This document shows, one piece after another, positions 1 to 6,306 of a DNA stretch of 10,914 nucleotides (positions are counted from its first letter, which is position 1; each line of letters starts with the position of its first letter). The notes under the pieces were generated by a model that was not told the origin of the DNA, made no database searches, and was given only the letters and a program-made list of their open reading frames with translations. Both the position numbers and the translations under genes were made by a program. The stretch comes from Roseovarius sp. (GTDB lineage: Bacteria > Pseudomonadota > Alphaproteobacteria > Rhodobacterales > Rhodobacteraceae), in NCBI GenBank assembly GCA_023260815.1, contig JALQUE010000013.1, positions 1 to 10,914 on the forward strand, written 5' to 3'.

Positions 1-36
1 CGGCTGACCCGAGGGCCGTGGTAGCTGGCAGACATC

Positions 37-70
37 AAAAAACCGGCCTCTGCGAAAGGCCGGTTTTTTT
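37..70. terminator. Bidirectional intrinsic terminator
   Basis: A perfect 7-bp GC stem (CCGGCCT at 43-49 with AGGCCGG at 57-63) closes a 7-nt loop. It is flanked by A6 at 37-42 and T7 at 64-70, so it reads as a rho-independent terminator on both strands. On the minus strand it lies about 30 nt beyond the stop of the M15 peptidase gene and would end that transcript. On the plus strand it would end whatever enters from the left edge. Frame 1 of the first 24 nt ends in TAG at 22-24, so the incoming unit could be the tail of a CDS, but it could equally be an RNA gene; too little is present to decide. Confidence 0.85.
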
Positions 71-100
71 ATGTCCAACAGGGTGTGGGAGAGACCGTGC

Positions 101-670
101 TCAGCCGCCCCAGGTGCGCACGGGACCGCAATCCATATGCACGAAGTTGGACCCGGAATATTTGCCGACGCCACCGCCGCGACAGGCCGAGGCCGCGCGG
201 AACATCTGCCCGACCGACCGGGAATTGAGCCGCAAATCAGCCGCTTCGCCCTGCAGGTGAAGCGAATTGCGCGCTACACCGCTTGAACGGCTGCGCAGCA
301 TCGCGTTTGTCTTTGGGCTGCGGTAGCCCGACAACAGCATGTAGGGTTCGTTCACATCCATCAGGTTGTGGGCCGCTGCCATGATATCGATGGTGCGCAG
401 GTCGATGTTGCGAACGTCGTTGGTGCGCCAGTCGCGCATGAACAGCGAAATTTCCCGCACGGCGTCGCGGATGTAATCGCCTTCGATCCAGTAGATCGTG
501 TCGATGCTTTCGCCCGTGCGCGGCGATGTCATCCGCAATCGCCGGATGTCACCGGCCCCACGAAGAAAGCCCGCCGCGTTCGAAAAGGTTGGTGCCGCCG
601 CCACTGCGCTGGCTGCAAAAGCACCCAGCAACGCGCGGCGCGTGATGCCCGAAGAACTGTGGTCCGTCAT
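101..670 (-). CDS. MepK/YcbK-like (DUF882, M15 family) murein peptidase, Tat-exported
   Basis: A 189-aa protein close in length to E. coli MepK (YcbK). The N-terminus has a twin-arginine signal (T10-R11-R12-A-L-L-G followed by an Ala-rich hydrophobic stretch to about residue 32), so it should be exported folded to the periplasm. The M15 fold is marked by SGYRSPKTN (114-122), S-L-H138-x-x-G-x-A-A-D145-L and F-V-H178-M-D; H138, D145 and H178 are the expected zinc ligands. MepK is known to cut peptidoglycan crosslinks, including the 3-3 links made by L,D-transpeptidases. The gene is divergent from an L,D-transpeptidase gene 323 nt away, which supports that role here. The start at 670 is chosen because it puts the Tat motif near the N-terminus. 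The substrate is inferred from the family, not shown by the sequence. A terminator lies just past its 3' end. Confidence 0.88.
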   Translation of the reverse strand: MTDHSSSGITRRALLGAFAASAVAAAPTFSNAAGFLRGAGDIRRLRMTSPRTGESIDTIYWIEGDYIRDAVREISLFMRDWRTNDVRNIDLRTIDIMAAAHNLMDVNEPYMLLSGYRSPKTNAMLRSRSSGVARNSLHLQGEAADLRLNSRSVGQMFRAASACRGGGVGKYSGSNFVHMDCGPVRTWGG

Positions 671-993
671 ATGCTTAGCGCCTGTCCCGTATCTTGCTCG
701 TTCGGTCCGCTATGAAGCGAACTCGGTGTCTGTTCCCCAAGTGCATGACAGCTATCGCATAGAAAGAATCGTGGACCAAGTGTGTTTTGATGCAAATTGA
801 AACGATCAAGGATTTTCGGCAGTTTTTTGCGCAAACCGGCATCAGTGTCACCGTTTTACACTTAAGGCGATGCGTTTTCGCCGCAGGCGACCGGGCGTCT
901 GGGACGTTCACATAGAATTTTATGGACAAGCGAGGGGCGCGTGCTGGAACACTCTGGTATGGGTCGAGGTGACGACAAGTCTGGGGAAACGCG
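671..993. other. Divergent intergenic region between the M15 peptidase and L,D-transpeptidase genes
   Basis: These 323 nt hold no convincing ORF and must carry promoters for both flanking genes. The AT-rich part (about 765-870) and a TAGAAT hexamer at 913-918 are possible promoter elements for the rightward operon, but I see no -35 box at proper spacing. A small hairpin GGCGA/TCGCC (866-870 with 878-882) is present and may be fortuitous. Ahead of the transpeptidase start at 994 there is a Shine-Dalgarno-like GGGGAA at 983-988. Confidence 0.4.
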
Positions 994-2607
994 ATGCTGA
1001 CGATTGCCACTGTCCTGCCAAGGGCAGTTCTGCTGAGTTCAATGATTTTTCTGGCGCAGCTTTTGCTGGGCGTGGGGGGGGCGGCTGCGCAGGTCACCGC
1101 CTTCAAACAGGCGGTTGCCGAGGCGGCGGCCAAAGACCGCGATCTGGCGGCGTTCTATCAAACCAACGGGTTCGCCGGTGTCTGGACGGGCGATGGCACG
1201 GCCGACAAGGCCCGGCGCGTGGCGCTGTTCGATGCCATCCGCAGCGCCGGGGATCATGGGCTTCCGGCGGCACGCTATGACGCCCAAGCCCTTATGGCCC
1301 AACTGAAATCAGCCCGCAGCGCCCGCGATCTGGGTCTGGCCGATGTGGCCCTCAGCCAGGTTTTCCTGCGCCTTGCGCGCGACATGCAGACCGGGGTTCT
1401 GGTGCCGGGTCAGGTGGATGACGATATCAAGCGGCAGGTGCCTTATCGCGATCGGATGTCGTATCTGACCAGTTTCCTGCAGTCCGGTCCGGCCGCATTT
1501 TTCCGCGCATTGCCGCCGCAATCCAACGAATATGCCCGCCTGATGAAAGAAAAGCTGCGTCTCGAGCGGCTGGCCGATACGGGCGGTTGGGGTCCGACCG
1601 TCCCGGCCGAGGCGGTCAAGCCCGGTCAATCGGGCGCGTCGGTCACCGCGCTGCGCAACCGGCTTGTCGCGATGGGCTTTCTCGATCGGTCCGCGACCCT
1701 GATCTATGACGAAGACATGCTGCATGCCGTTCAGCGGTTCCAACTGGCGCATGGCCTGACCGCCGATGGCGTGGCCGGTCCCGGCACCATGGCCGAAATC
1801 AACGTCCCCGTGCAGGACCGGTTGAAATCGGTGACCGTCGCGATGGAACGCGAACGCTGGCTTAACATGCCCTTGGGCGAGCGGCATATCACCGTAAACC
1901 TGACCGATTTCCATGCTCGCATCATCGACGGCGACAGCGTCAGTTTCGAAACCCGTGTCGTCATCGGCAAGAACACCGGCGACCGGCGCAGCCCCGAATT
2001 TTCCGACGAGATGGACCATATGGTCATCAACCCGACATGGCATGTCCCACGCTCGATCGCGGTCAAGGAATACCTGCCGCAGATGAAGCGCAATCCCAAC
2101 GCGGTCAGCCACCTCAAGCTTTACAACAACCGGGGCCAGCAGGTCAGCCGGGGCGCGGTCAATTTCGCGGCTTACAATGCCTCGAATTTCCCGTTCGCCA
2201 TCAAGCAGCCGCCCTCGCAAAGCAATGCGCTTGGGCTGGTGAAGTTCATGTTCCCGAACAAATACAACATCTACCTGCATGACACGCCTGCCAAAGACCT
2301 GTTCAGCCGCGAAGTGCGCGCCTACAGCCACGGCTGCGTGCGCGTCCACAAACCGTTCGAGCTGGCCTATACACTGCTGTCCAAGCAGGAGGCCAACCCA
2401 AAGGGCACGTTCCACAGGATCCTCGACACCGGGCGTGAAACGCGTGTGAACCTTGAGCAGCCGGTGCCGGTTCATATCATTTACCGCACCGCCTTCACGC
2501 AGGCGAAAGGCCCGATGCAGTATCGCCGCGATGTCTATGGGCGCGATGCACGGATCTGGGACGCTCTGGACAAGGCGGGGGTTTCTCTGCGCGCGGTTCA
2601 AGGCTAA
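994..2607 (+). CDS. L,D-transpeptidase, YcbB/LdtD type, with peptidoglycan-binding domain
   Basis: A 537-aa exported enzyme expected to form meso-DAP-meso-DAP (3-3) crosslinks in periplasmic peptidoglycan. Residues 1-33 look like a Sec signal peptide (hydrophobic to about 28, cleavage near A-A-A-Q). Residues about 35-200 match the N-terminal scaffold region of YcbB-type enzymes. Residues about 208-270 are a peptidoglycan-binding domain of the PG_binding_1 type (G-x-x-V-x-x-L-R-x-R-L, then A-V-x-x-F-Q-x-x-H-G-L). The YkuD catalytic domain runs from about 297 to 497, with H429-D at the start of the active-site segment and S445-H446-G447-C448-V-R, where C448 is the nucleophile. It is somewhat shorter than E. 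coli LdtD. SD GGGGAA sits 5 nt before the ATG. lpxD starts 27 nt downstream, so the two are probably co-transcribed, which ties peptidoglycan crosslinking to outer-membrane synthesis. Confidence 0.95.
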   Translation: MLTIATVLPRAVLLSSMIFLAQLLLGVGGAAAQVTAFKQAVAEAAAKDRDLAAFYQTNGFAGVWTGDGTADKARRVALFDAIRSAGDHGLPAARYDAQALMAQLKSARSARDLGLADVALSQVFLRLARDMQTGVLVPGQVDDDIKRQVPYRDRMSYLTSFLQSGPAAFFRALPPQSNEYARLMKEKLRLERLADTGGWGPTVPAEAVKPGQSGASVTALRNRLVAMGFLDRSATLIYDEDMLHAVQRFQLAHGLTADGVAGPGTMAEINVPVQDRLKSVTVAMERERWLNMPLGERHITVNLTDFHARIIDGDSVSFETRVVIGKNTGDRRSPEFSDEMDHMVINPTWHVPRSIAVKEYLPQMKRNPNAVSHLKLYNNRGQQVSRGAVNFAAYNASNFPFAIKQPPSQSNALGLVKFMFPNKYNIYLHDTPAKDLFSREVRAYSHGCVRVHKPFELAYTLLSKQEANPKGTFHRILDTGRETRVNLEQPVPVHIIYRTAFTQAKGPMQYRRDVYGRDARIWDALDKAGVSLRAVQG

Positions 2608-2634
2608 ACCATTCTCCAAATCAAGGGGAGTGTC

Positions 2635-3726
2635 ATGGCCTACACCGTCCATCAGATTGCCGAAGCTCTTGGGGCAACCGCCTTGGGCGCCACCGACCTG
2701 GAAATCGACGCCGTTGCCGAACCCGCCGATGCCGGGCCGCGCGATCTGGCGCTGGCGATGAAGCCCGACTATGCAGACCAGATCGCGCAGGGCGGCGCGC
2801 GCGCCGCGATGCTGTGGCAAGGGGCCGATTGGGCCGGTTTCGGGCTTGAGGCTGCGATCATCGCACCGCGCCCAAGGTTCGCGCTGGCGGGGCTGTCGGC
2901 GATGATGGACCCCGGTCAGGGCTGGGGCGGCGGTATTCACCCCTCGGCGGTGATCGACCCGCAGGCCGAACTGGGCGTCGGGGTCAGTGTGGGACCGCTG
3001 AGTGTGATCCTGGGCGGCGCAAGGATCGGCGCGGGCACGGTGATCGGGCCACAATGTTTCGTCGGCGCAGATAGCGTGATCGGGCAGGGCGGTCTGTTGC
3101 GCGAAGGGGTCCGGATCGGGCCACGCGTGCGCATTGGCGACCGTTTCATCGCGCAGCCGGGTGCGACCGTCGGCAGCGACGGGTTTTCCTTTGTCACGCC
3201 GGAACAATCCGGTGTGGAGCGCGCCCGCGCCACGCTTGGCGATCAGGGCGAGGTCCAAAGCCAGTCCTATGCCCGCATCCATAGTCTTGGCGGCGTGACC
3301 ATCGGCGATGATGTCGAACTGGGCGCACAGAGCTGCATCGACCGGGGCACCGTGCGCGACACGCGGATCGGCAATGGCACCAAGATCGACAACCTTGTCC
3401 AGATCGGCCACAACGTCGTCGTGGGGCGCGACACGTTGCTGTGCGGGCAGGTCGGCATCGGTGGATCGGCGGTGATCGGCGACAATGTGGTGCTGGCGGG
3501 GCAGACGGGGATCGGCGACAATCTGTTCGTCGGCAACAATGCGATCACCGGCGGCGGAACCAAGGTTTTGTCCAACATTCCCGCCGGTCGCGTGATGCTG
3601 GGATATCCGGCGATGAAGATGGACAGCCAGATGGAGGTCTACAAGGGGCTGCGCCGTCTCAAGCGGTTGTTCACGGATGTTGCAGAGCTCAAGAAAACTG
3701 TTTCAAACTTGCGGCAGAGTGACTAA
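2635..3726 (+). CDS. lpxD: UDP-3-O-acylglucosamine N-acyltransferase LpxD
   Basis: A 363-aa cytoplasmic acyltransferase for the third step of lipid A synthesis: it moves an acyl chain from acyl-ACP to the 2-amino group of UDP-3-O-acyl-GlcN. Residues 1-95 form the N-terminal uridine-binding domain (with M-K-P-D-Y at 42-46), residues about 98-320 a left-handed beta-helix of hexapeptide repeats, and 326-363 a charged C-terminal helix for ACP/trimer contacts. The active-site segment I-D-N-L-V-Q-I-G-H259-N carries the catalytic His (E. coli H239). By gapless alignment from that His, the second active-site His of E. coli LpxD (H276) is Asn296 here. A strong SD (AAGGGGAG, 2623-2630) precedes the ATG. 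It lies outside the usual bamA/fabZ/lpxA surroundings; whether a second lpxD exists in the genome cannot be seen. The adjoining ACP and ketosynthase suggest a dedicated acyl donor. Confidence 0.95.
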   Translation: MAYTVHQIAEALGATALGATDLEIDAVAEPADAGPRDLALAMKPDYADQIAQGGARAAMLWQGADWAGFGLEAAIIAPRPRFALAGLSAMMDPGQGWGGGIHPSAVIDPQAELGVGVSVGPLSVILGGARIGAGTVIGPQCFVGADSVIGQGGLLREGVRIGPRVRIGDRFIAQPGATVGSDGFSFVTPEQSGVERARATLGDQGEVQSQSYARIHSLGGVTIGDDVELGAQSCIDRGTVRDTRIGNGTKIDNLVQIGHNVVVGRDTLLCGQVGIGGSAVIGDNVVLAGQTGIGDNLFVGNNAITGGGTKVLSNIPAGRVMLGYPAMKMDSQMEVYKGLRRLKRLFTDVAELKKTVSNLRQSD

Positions 3727-3754
3727 ATCCACCACGACACTGGGGATGACTTCG

Positions 3755-3760
3755 GGAAGG
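3755..3760 (+). promoter_or_regulatory. Ribosome binding site deciding the ACP start
   Basis: GGAAGG at 3755-3760 lies 8 nt before the ATG at 3769, ideal spacing. It overlaps an in-frame GTG at 3760, which therefore cannot be the real start. This sets the acyl carrier protein start at 3769. Confidence 0.7.
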
Positions 3761-3768
3761 TGACCGCA

Positions 3769-4029
3769 ATGAGCAGCATCAAGGACCGTGTGATCGACAT
3801 CATCGCGCAACAGGCTGTGCTTGAGCCGTCGGATGTGTCCCTCGACAGCACGCTTGACGATCTCGGTATCGACAGTCTGGGGCTGGTCGAAAGCATTTTC
3901 GCCATCGAAGAGGAATTCGACATTTCGGTGCCCTTCAACGCAAACGCGCCCGAGGACAGCGAATTCGACATCTCGTCGGTGGCCAGCATCATCGACGGCA
4001 TTGAGGCGCTTGTGAAAGACCAATCGTGA
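3769..4029 (+). CDS. Specialised acyl carrier protein
   Basis: An 86-aa acidic acyl carrier protein that carries growing or finished acyl chains on 4'-phosphopantetheine. The attachment motif is D-D-L-G-I-D35-S36-L37, with S36 the modified serine, followed by the recognition helix (V-E-S-I-F-A-I-E-E-E-F). It is not a housekeeping AcpP by sequence: the segment after helix II (about 52-68, P-F-N-A-N-A-P-E-D-S-E-F-D) is longer and more acidic, recalling the accessory ACPs NodF and AcpXL of rhizobia, though it is not clearly either one. It sits 42 nt after lpxD and overlaps the downstream ketosynthase by 4 nt, so ACP and ketosynthase are translationally coupled and probably act as a pair, as NodF and NodE do. 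Which chain it carries is unknown; delivery to the neighbouring LpxD is my inference. Confidence 0.9.
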   Translation: MSSIKDRVIDIIAQQAVLEPSDVSLDSTLDDLGIDSLGLVESIFAIEEEFDISVPFNANAPEDSEFDISSVASIIDGIEALVKDQS

Positions 4030-5237
4030 AACGTGTCGTCATAACCGGCGCGGGCACGATCAACGCGCTTGGCCACAACGTCCCCGACACGCTCGAGGCG
4101 ATGCGCGAAGGGCGCTGTGGCATCGGCGATCTGGAGTTTCGCGATGTTGACCGGCTGGCCATCCGCATCGGCGGTCAGGTGCGCGGCTACGAGCCGGAAA
4201 CCCGCTTAAACCGCCAGCAATTGTCGCTTTATGACCGGTTCACACAATTCACCCTGATTGCCGCCCGCGAGGCGATTGGCCAGTCCGGGCTGGAGTTTTC
4301 AGGCGAGCTGGCCGCGCGCTCCGGGGTTGTTCTGGGAAATTCGGGCGGCGGAATGACCACGCTCGACGAGAATTACCGCTCGGTCTACGAGGATGGCAAG
4401 AACCGGGTGCATCCCTTCGTAGTGCCCAAGCTGATGAACAACGCCGCCGCCAGCCATCTGTCGATGGAGTTCAACCTCAAAGGGCCAAGTTTTACCGTCT
4501 CTACCGCCTGTGCCTCGTCCAATCACGCGATGGCGCAGGCGTTTCAGATGGTGCATGGCGGCATGACCCCGGTGATGATCACCGGTGGGTCGGAATCCAT
4601 GCTGTGCTTTGGCGGCGTCAAGGCGTGGGACGGGCTTCGGGTGATGTCCAAGGATGGCTGCCGCCCGTTCTCGGCCAACCGCAACGGCATGGTGCAGGGC
4701 GAAGGGGCGGGTATCTTCGTGTTCGAGGAATACGAGCACGCCCGCGCCCGGGGCGCCGAAATTCTGGCCGAGGTGGCGGGCTATGCGATGTCATCGGATG
4801 CGTCGGACATCGTGATGCCCTCCAAGCAAGGGGCGGCCCGCGCGATCAAGGGCGCGCTGGCCGACGCGCGGCTGAACACGTCGGATGTGGGGTATATCAA
4901 CGCGCATGGCACCGGCACGGCGGCCAATGACAAGACCGAAAGCGCGGCTGTGGCCGATGTGTTCGGCGCTCATGCCGACCGGTTGATGATTTCCTCGACC
5001 AAGTCGATGCATGGCCATCTGATCGGTGGCACCGGCGCGGTCGAGTTGTTGGCCTGCATTCTTGCGGTGCGCGACGGGATCATCGCACCGACGATCGGAT
5101 ATGACGAACCCGATCCCGAATGCGCGCTGGATGTCGTGCCCAACGAGGCGCGTGAGGCGGATGTGAGCGTGGCGCTGTCCAATGCCTTCGCCTTTGGTGG
5201 GCTGAACGCGGTGCTGGCCCTCAAGCGGTTCGTCTGA
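4026..5237 (+). CDS. Beta-ketoacyl-ACP synthase, FabF/NodE-like
   Basis: A 403-aa condensing enzyme that joins malonyl-ACP to an acyl primer and yields 3-oxoacyl-ACP. The KAS I/II triad is complete: C162 in T-A-C-A-S-S, H294 in N-A-H-G-T-G-T and H331 in the K326-S-M-H-G-H331-L-I-G-G segment. Two motifs depart from housekeeping FabF: MHGH replaces the usual M-T-G-H, and the gate loop reads N-A-F-A-F390-G-G-L-N rather than N-S-F-G-F-G-G-T-N. Both recall NodE-type enzymes. The start is GTG at 4026, inside a GTGA that overlaps the ACP stop, showing translational coupling. No ketoreductase, dehydratase or enoyl reductase is nearby, so the cluster makes a 3-oxo product unless housekeeping enzymes act on it. 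No strong plus-strand terminator follows. Confidence 0.93.
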   Translation: MKRVVITGAGTINALGHNVPDTLEAMREGRCGIGDLEFRDVDRLAIRIGGQVRGYEPETRLNRQQLSLYDRFTQFTLIAAREAIGQSGLEFSGELAARSGVVLGNSGGGMTTLDENYRSVYEDGKNRVHPFVVPKLMNNAAASHLSMEFNLKGPSFTVSTACASSNHAMAQAFQMVHGGMTPVMITGGSESMLCFGGVKAWDGLRVMSKDGCRPFSANRNGMVQGEGAGIFVFEEYEHARARGAEILAEVAGYAMSSDASDIVMPSKQGAARAIKGALADARLNTSDVGYINAHGTGTAANDKTESAAVADVFGAHADRLMISSTKSMHGHLIGGTGAVELLACILAVRDGIIAPTIGYDEPDPECALDVVPNEAREADVSVALSNAFAFGGLNAVLALKRFV

Positions 5238-5269
5238 GCAGACCGTCGAGCCTGTTGCCAAAGTCCATG

Positions 5270-5299
5270 AAAAAAGGCGCCGTGCGGTGGCACGACGCC
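5270..5299 (-). terminator. Intrinsic terminator of the IalB-family gene
   Basis: Read on the minus strand, a 10-bp stem (GGCGTCGTGC with GCACGGCGCC, including one T-G wobble) closes a 4-nt loop (CACC) and is followed by T6 (plus-strand A6 at 5270-5275). On the plus strand the wobble becomes a C-A mismatch and no T-run follows, so it serves the minus-strand gene ending at 5324. The upstream operon ending at 5237 has no equally good terminator of its own. Confidence 0.85.
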
Positions 5300-5323
5300 C
5301 TTGGTCGTCTTTGACAGGCCGCG

Positions 5324-5983
5324 TCAGTTTTCGACGATGCTCACGTTGTCGAAGGCCGCTGTGAAGCCCGAAAGCGAGGCATTGATATCCACGACCTGAT
5401 CGGGCGCCTGCGCCGGCACGATCTGCAGATTGGCGTTGGCACCGGCCTTGAACGCGTCGATCTCGGCCTGTGTGAAGCCGATCCGGGCATAGCAGCCGAC
5501 CATGGTGCAGAACGAAAACGCATAGGTCTTGGCCCGGCCGCCATCAACCGACAACTTCAGCTCTTCGGACAGAAGCGTGCCAAGCGGCACGACGATGGTC
5601 GCGCCCGCCACGGCCTGCGCGCCTTCGGGCAGACGGAACAGGCTGAACTCGGCGATCGGATTGCCGCCCTCTTCGGTCAGAAGCTGGTACATCTGGCAAG
5701 GGTCTTCCTCGGCGCCGCTGCGGAAGCACCGCAACTGCCAATCTCCGTATTCGTCCTTGATATAGTTCTGGTCTTGCTGCGCGGTACGGCCAAGATCCAG
5801 CTGTTCTTCAGGCTGCGCCTCCTGACCGGCGGTTTCGGGCGCGGGGGCCTGTTCGGTTTCGGGCGCGGGTTGCGTGGTTTGCGCCGCCTCGCCGCTGTCG
5901 CTTGTGGCTGTGTCCTGCGCCGCGACCGACGTGCCGACGCCGAGAAGGGCGATCAAGGGAATGATCTGAAGAAGTCTGGGCAT
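5324..5983 (-). CDS. Invasion-associated locus B (IalB) family exported protein
   Basis: A 219-aa protein of the IalB family, named after the Bartonella protein linked to erythrocyte entry; in free-living alphaproteobacteria its function is not established. Residues 1-22 are a Sec signal peptide (cleavage near V-A-A-Q). Residues about 23-68 form a low-complexity Gln/Glu/Pro/Ala linker that is probably disordered. The IalB domain runs from about 72 to 217: Y-G-D-W-Q-L-R-C86, D-P-C96-Q-M-Y-Q, F-S-F-C159-x-x-x-G-C164-Y-A-R-I-G-F. The four cysteines fit two periplasmic disulfides typical of the family. The start at 5983 gives a clean signal peptide and has GGGGAC just upstream. It is monocistronic, with a candidate promoter at 6051-6079 and a strong terminator. 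Assignment to the family is firm; a role in invasion should not be inferred. Confidence 0.92.
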   Translation of the reverse strand: MPRLLQIIPLIALLGVGTSVAAQDTATSDSGEAAQTTQPAPETEQAPAPETAGQEAQPEEQLDLGRTAQQDQNYIKDEYGDWQLRCFRSGAEEDPCQMYQLLTEEGGNPIAEFSLFRLPEGAQAVAGATIVVPLGTLLSEELKLSVDGGRAKTYAFSFCTMVGCYARIGFTQAEIDAFKAGANANLQIVPAQAPDQVVDINASLSGFTAAFDNVSIVEN

Positions 5984-6050
5984 TGCGTCCCCGTTAATCT
6001 GACTGAGTTACATTTCACGCGCTCTAACATGGCACCATGGAAGTGTCAGG

Positions 6051-6079
6051 ATAAAAACACTCTCTGTCGCGCGCTTCAA
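6051..6079 (-). promoter_or_regulatory. Candidate promoter of the IalB-family gene
   Basis: On the minus strand TTGAAG (6079-6074) and TTTTAT (6056-6051) are separated by exactly 17 nt, each matching the sigma-70 consensus at 4 of 6 positions. This places a transcript start near 6044 and a leader of about 60 nt ahead of the ATG at 5983. It is the best promoter match I found in this stretch, but it rests on hexamers alone. Confidence 0.4.
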
Positions 6080-6179
6080 GGCGATAAATCGCCACTGGCC
6101 GCACGTCGAGGGGGGCAAGGGACCAAGACCGCGCCATGTCGTCAAACATGCCGTCACAACTGTCCTAAAATTCTGTCCC

Positions 6180-6209
6180 AAAATAGAAAAGAGACCTTGC
6201 GGCCTCTTT
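6180..6209 (-). terminator. Minus-strand intrinsic terminator without an upstream CDS
   Basis: On the minus strand AAAGAGGCC and GGTCTCTTT form a 9-bp stem with one G-T wobble around a GCAA (GNRA-type) tetraloop, followed by the T-rich tail TCTATTTT. On the plus strand the wobble is an A-C mismatch and there is no T-run. No minus-strand protein gene reads into it, so it probably ends a small RNA. Confidence 0.6.
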
Positions 6210-6247
6210 CCTGTAGTCTCCCTGCCGGACTGGCCGACTTAGTAATT
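6181..6247 (-). ncRNA. Candidate small RNA 1
   Basis: A minus-strand unit of about 65 nt defined by a promoter match (TTGACG at 6282-6277, 17-nt spacer, TAGCGT at 6259-6254) and the intrinsic terminator with stem 6188-6209. The predicted start is near 6247. The -35 box matches 5 of 6 consensus positions; the -10 is poor, as is common in Rhodobacterales. Between them lies a GC-rich part and the purine-rich segment GGGAGAC. I do not recognise it as a known RNA family. It is called only from promoter plus terminator with no protein gene to explain them. Confidence 0.35.
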
Positions 6248-6253
6248 GACCGA

Positions 6254-6282
6254 ACGCTATGACAGTTACGGCAATCCGTCAA
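6254..6282 (-). promoter_or_regulatory. Candidate promoter of small RNA 1
   Basis: TTGACG (6282-6277) and TAGCGT (6259-6254) on the minus strand with a 17-nt spacer. The -35 box is good (5 of 6) and the -10 weak (3 of 6). Its position 45 nt upstream of an otherwise orphan minus-strand terminator is what makes it credible. Confidence 0.35.
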
Positions 6283-6306
6283 CAGTCGAACTGAAGACTA
6301 TGGCGC

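Noticed and set aside
1309..3411. A 700-codon open frame on the minus strand, antisense to the L,D-transpeptidase and lpxD.
   Set aside because: It mirrors the GC-rich codon pattern of two confidently assigned genes, has no family motifs, is rich in His/Arg/Asp/Gly as such shadows are, and spans two unrelated genes.
3760..3768. GTG at 3760 as the ACP start.
   Set aside because: The GTG overlaps the Shine-Dalgarno GGAAGG, which is correctly spaced for the ATG at 3769.
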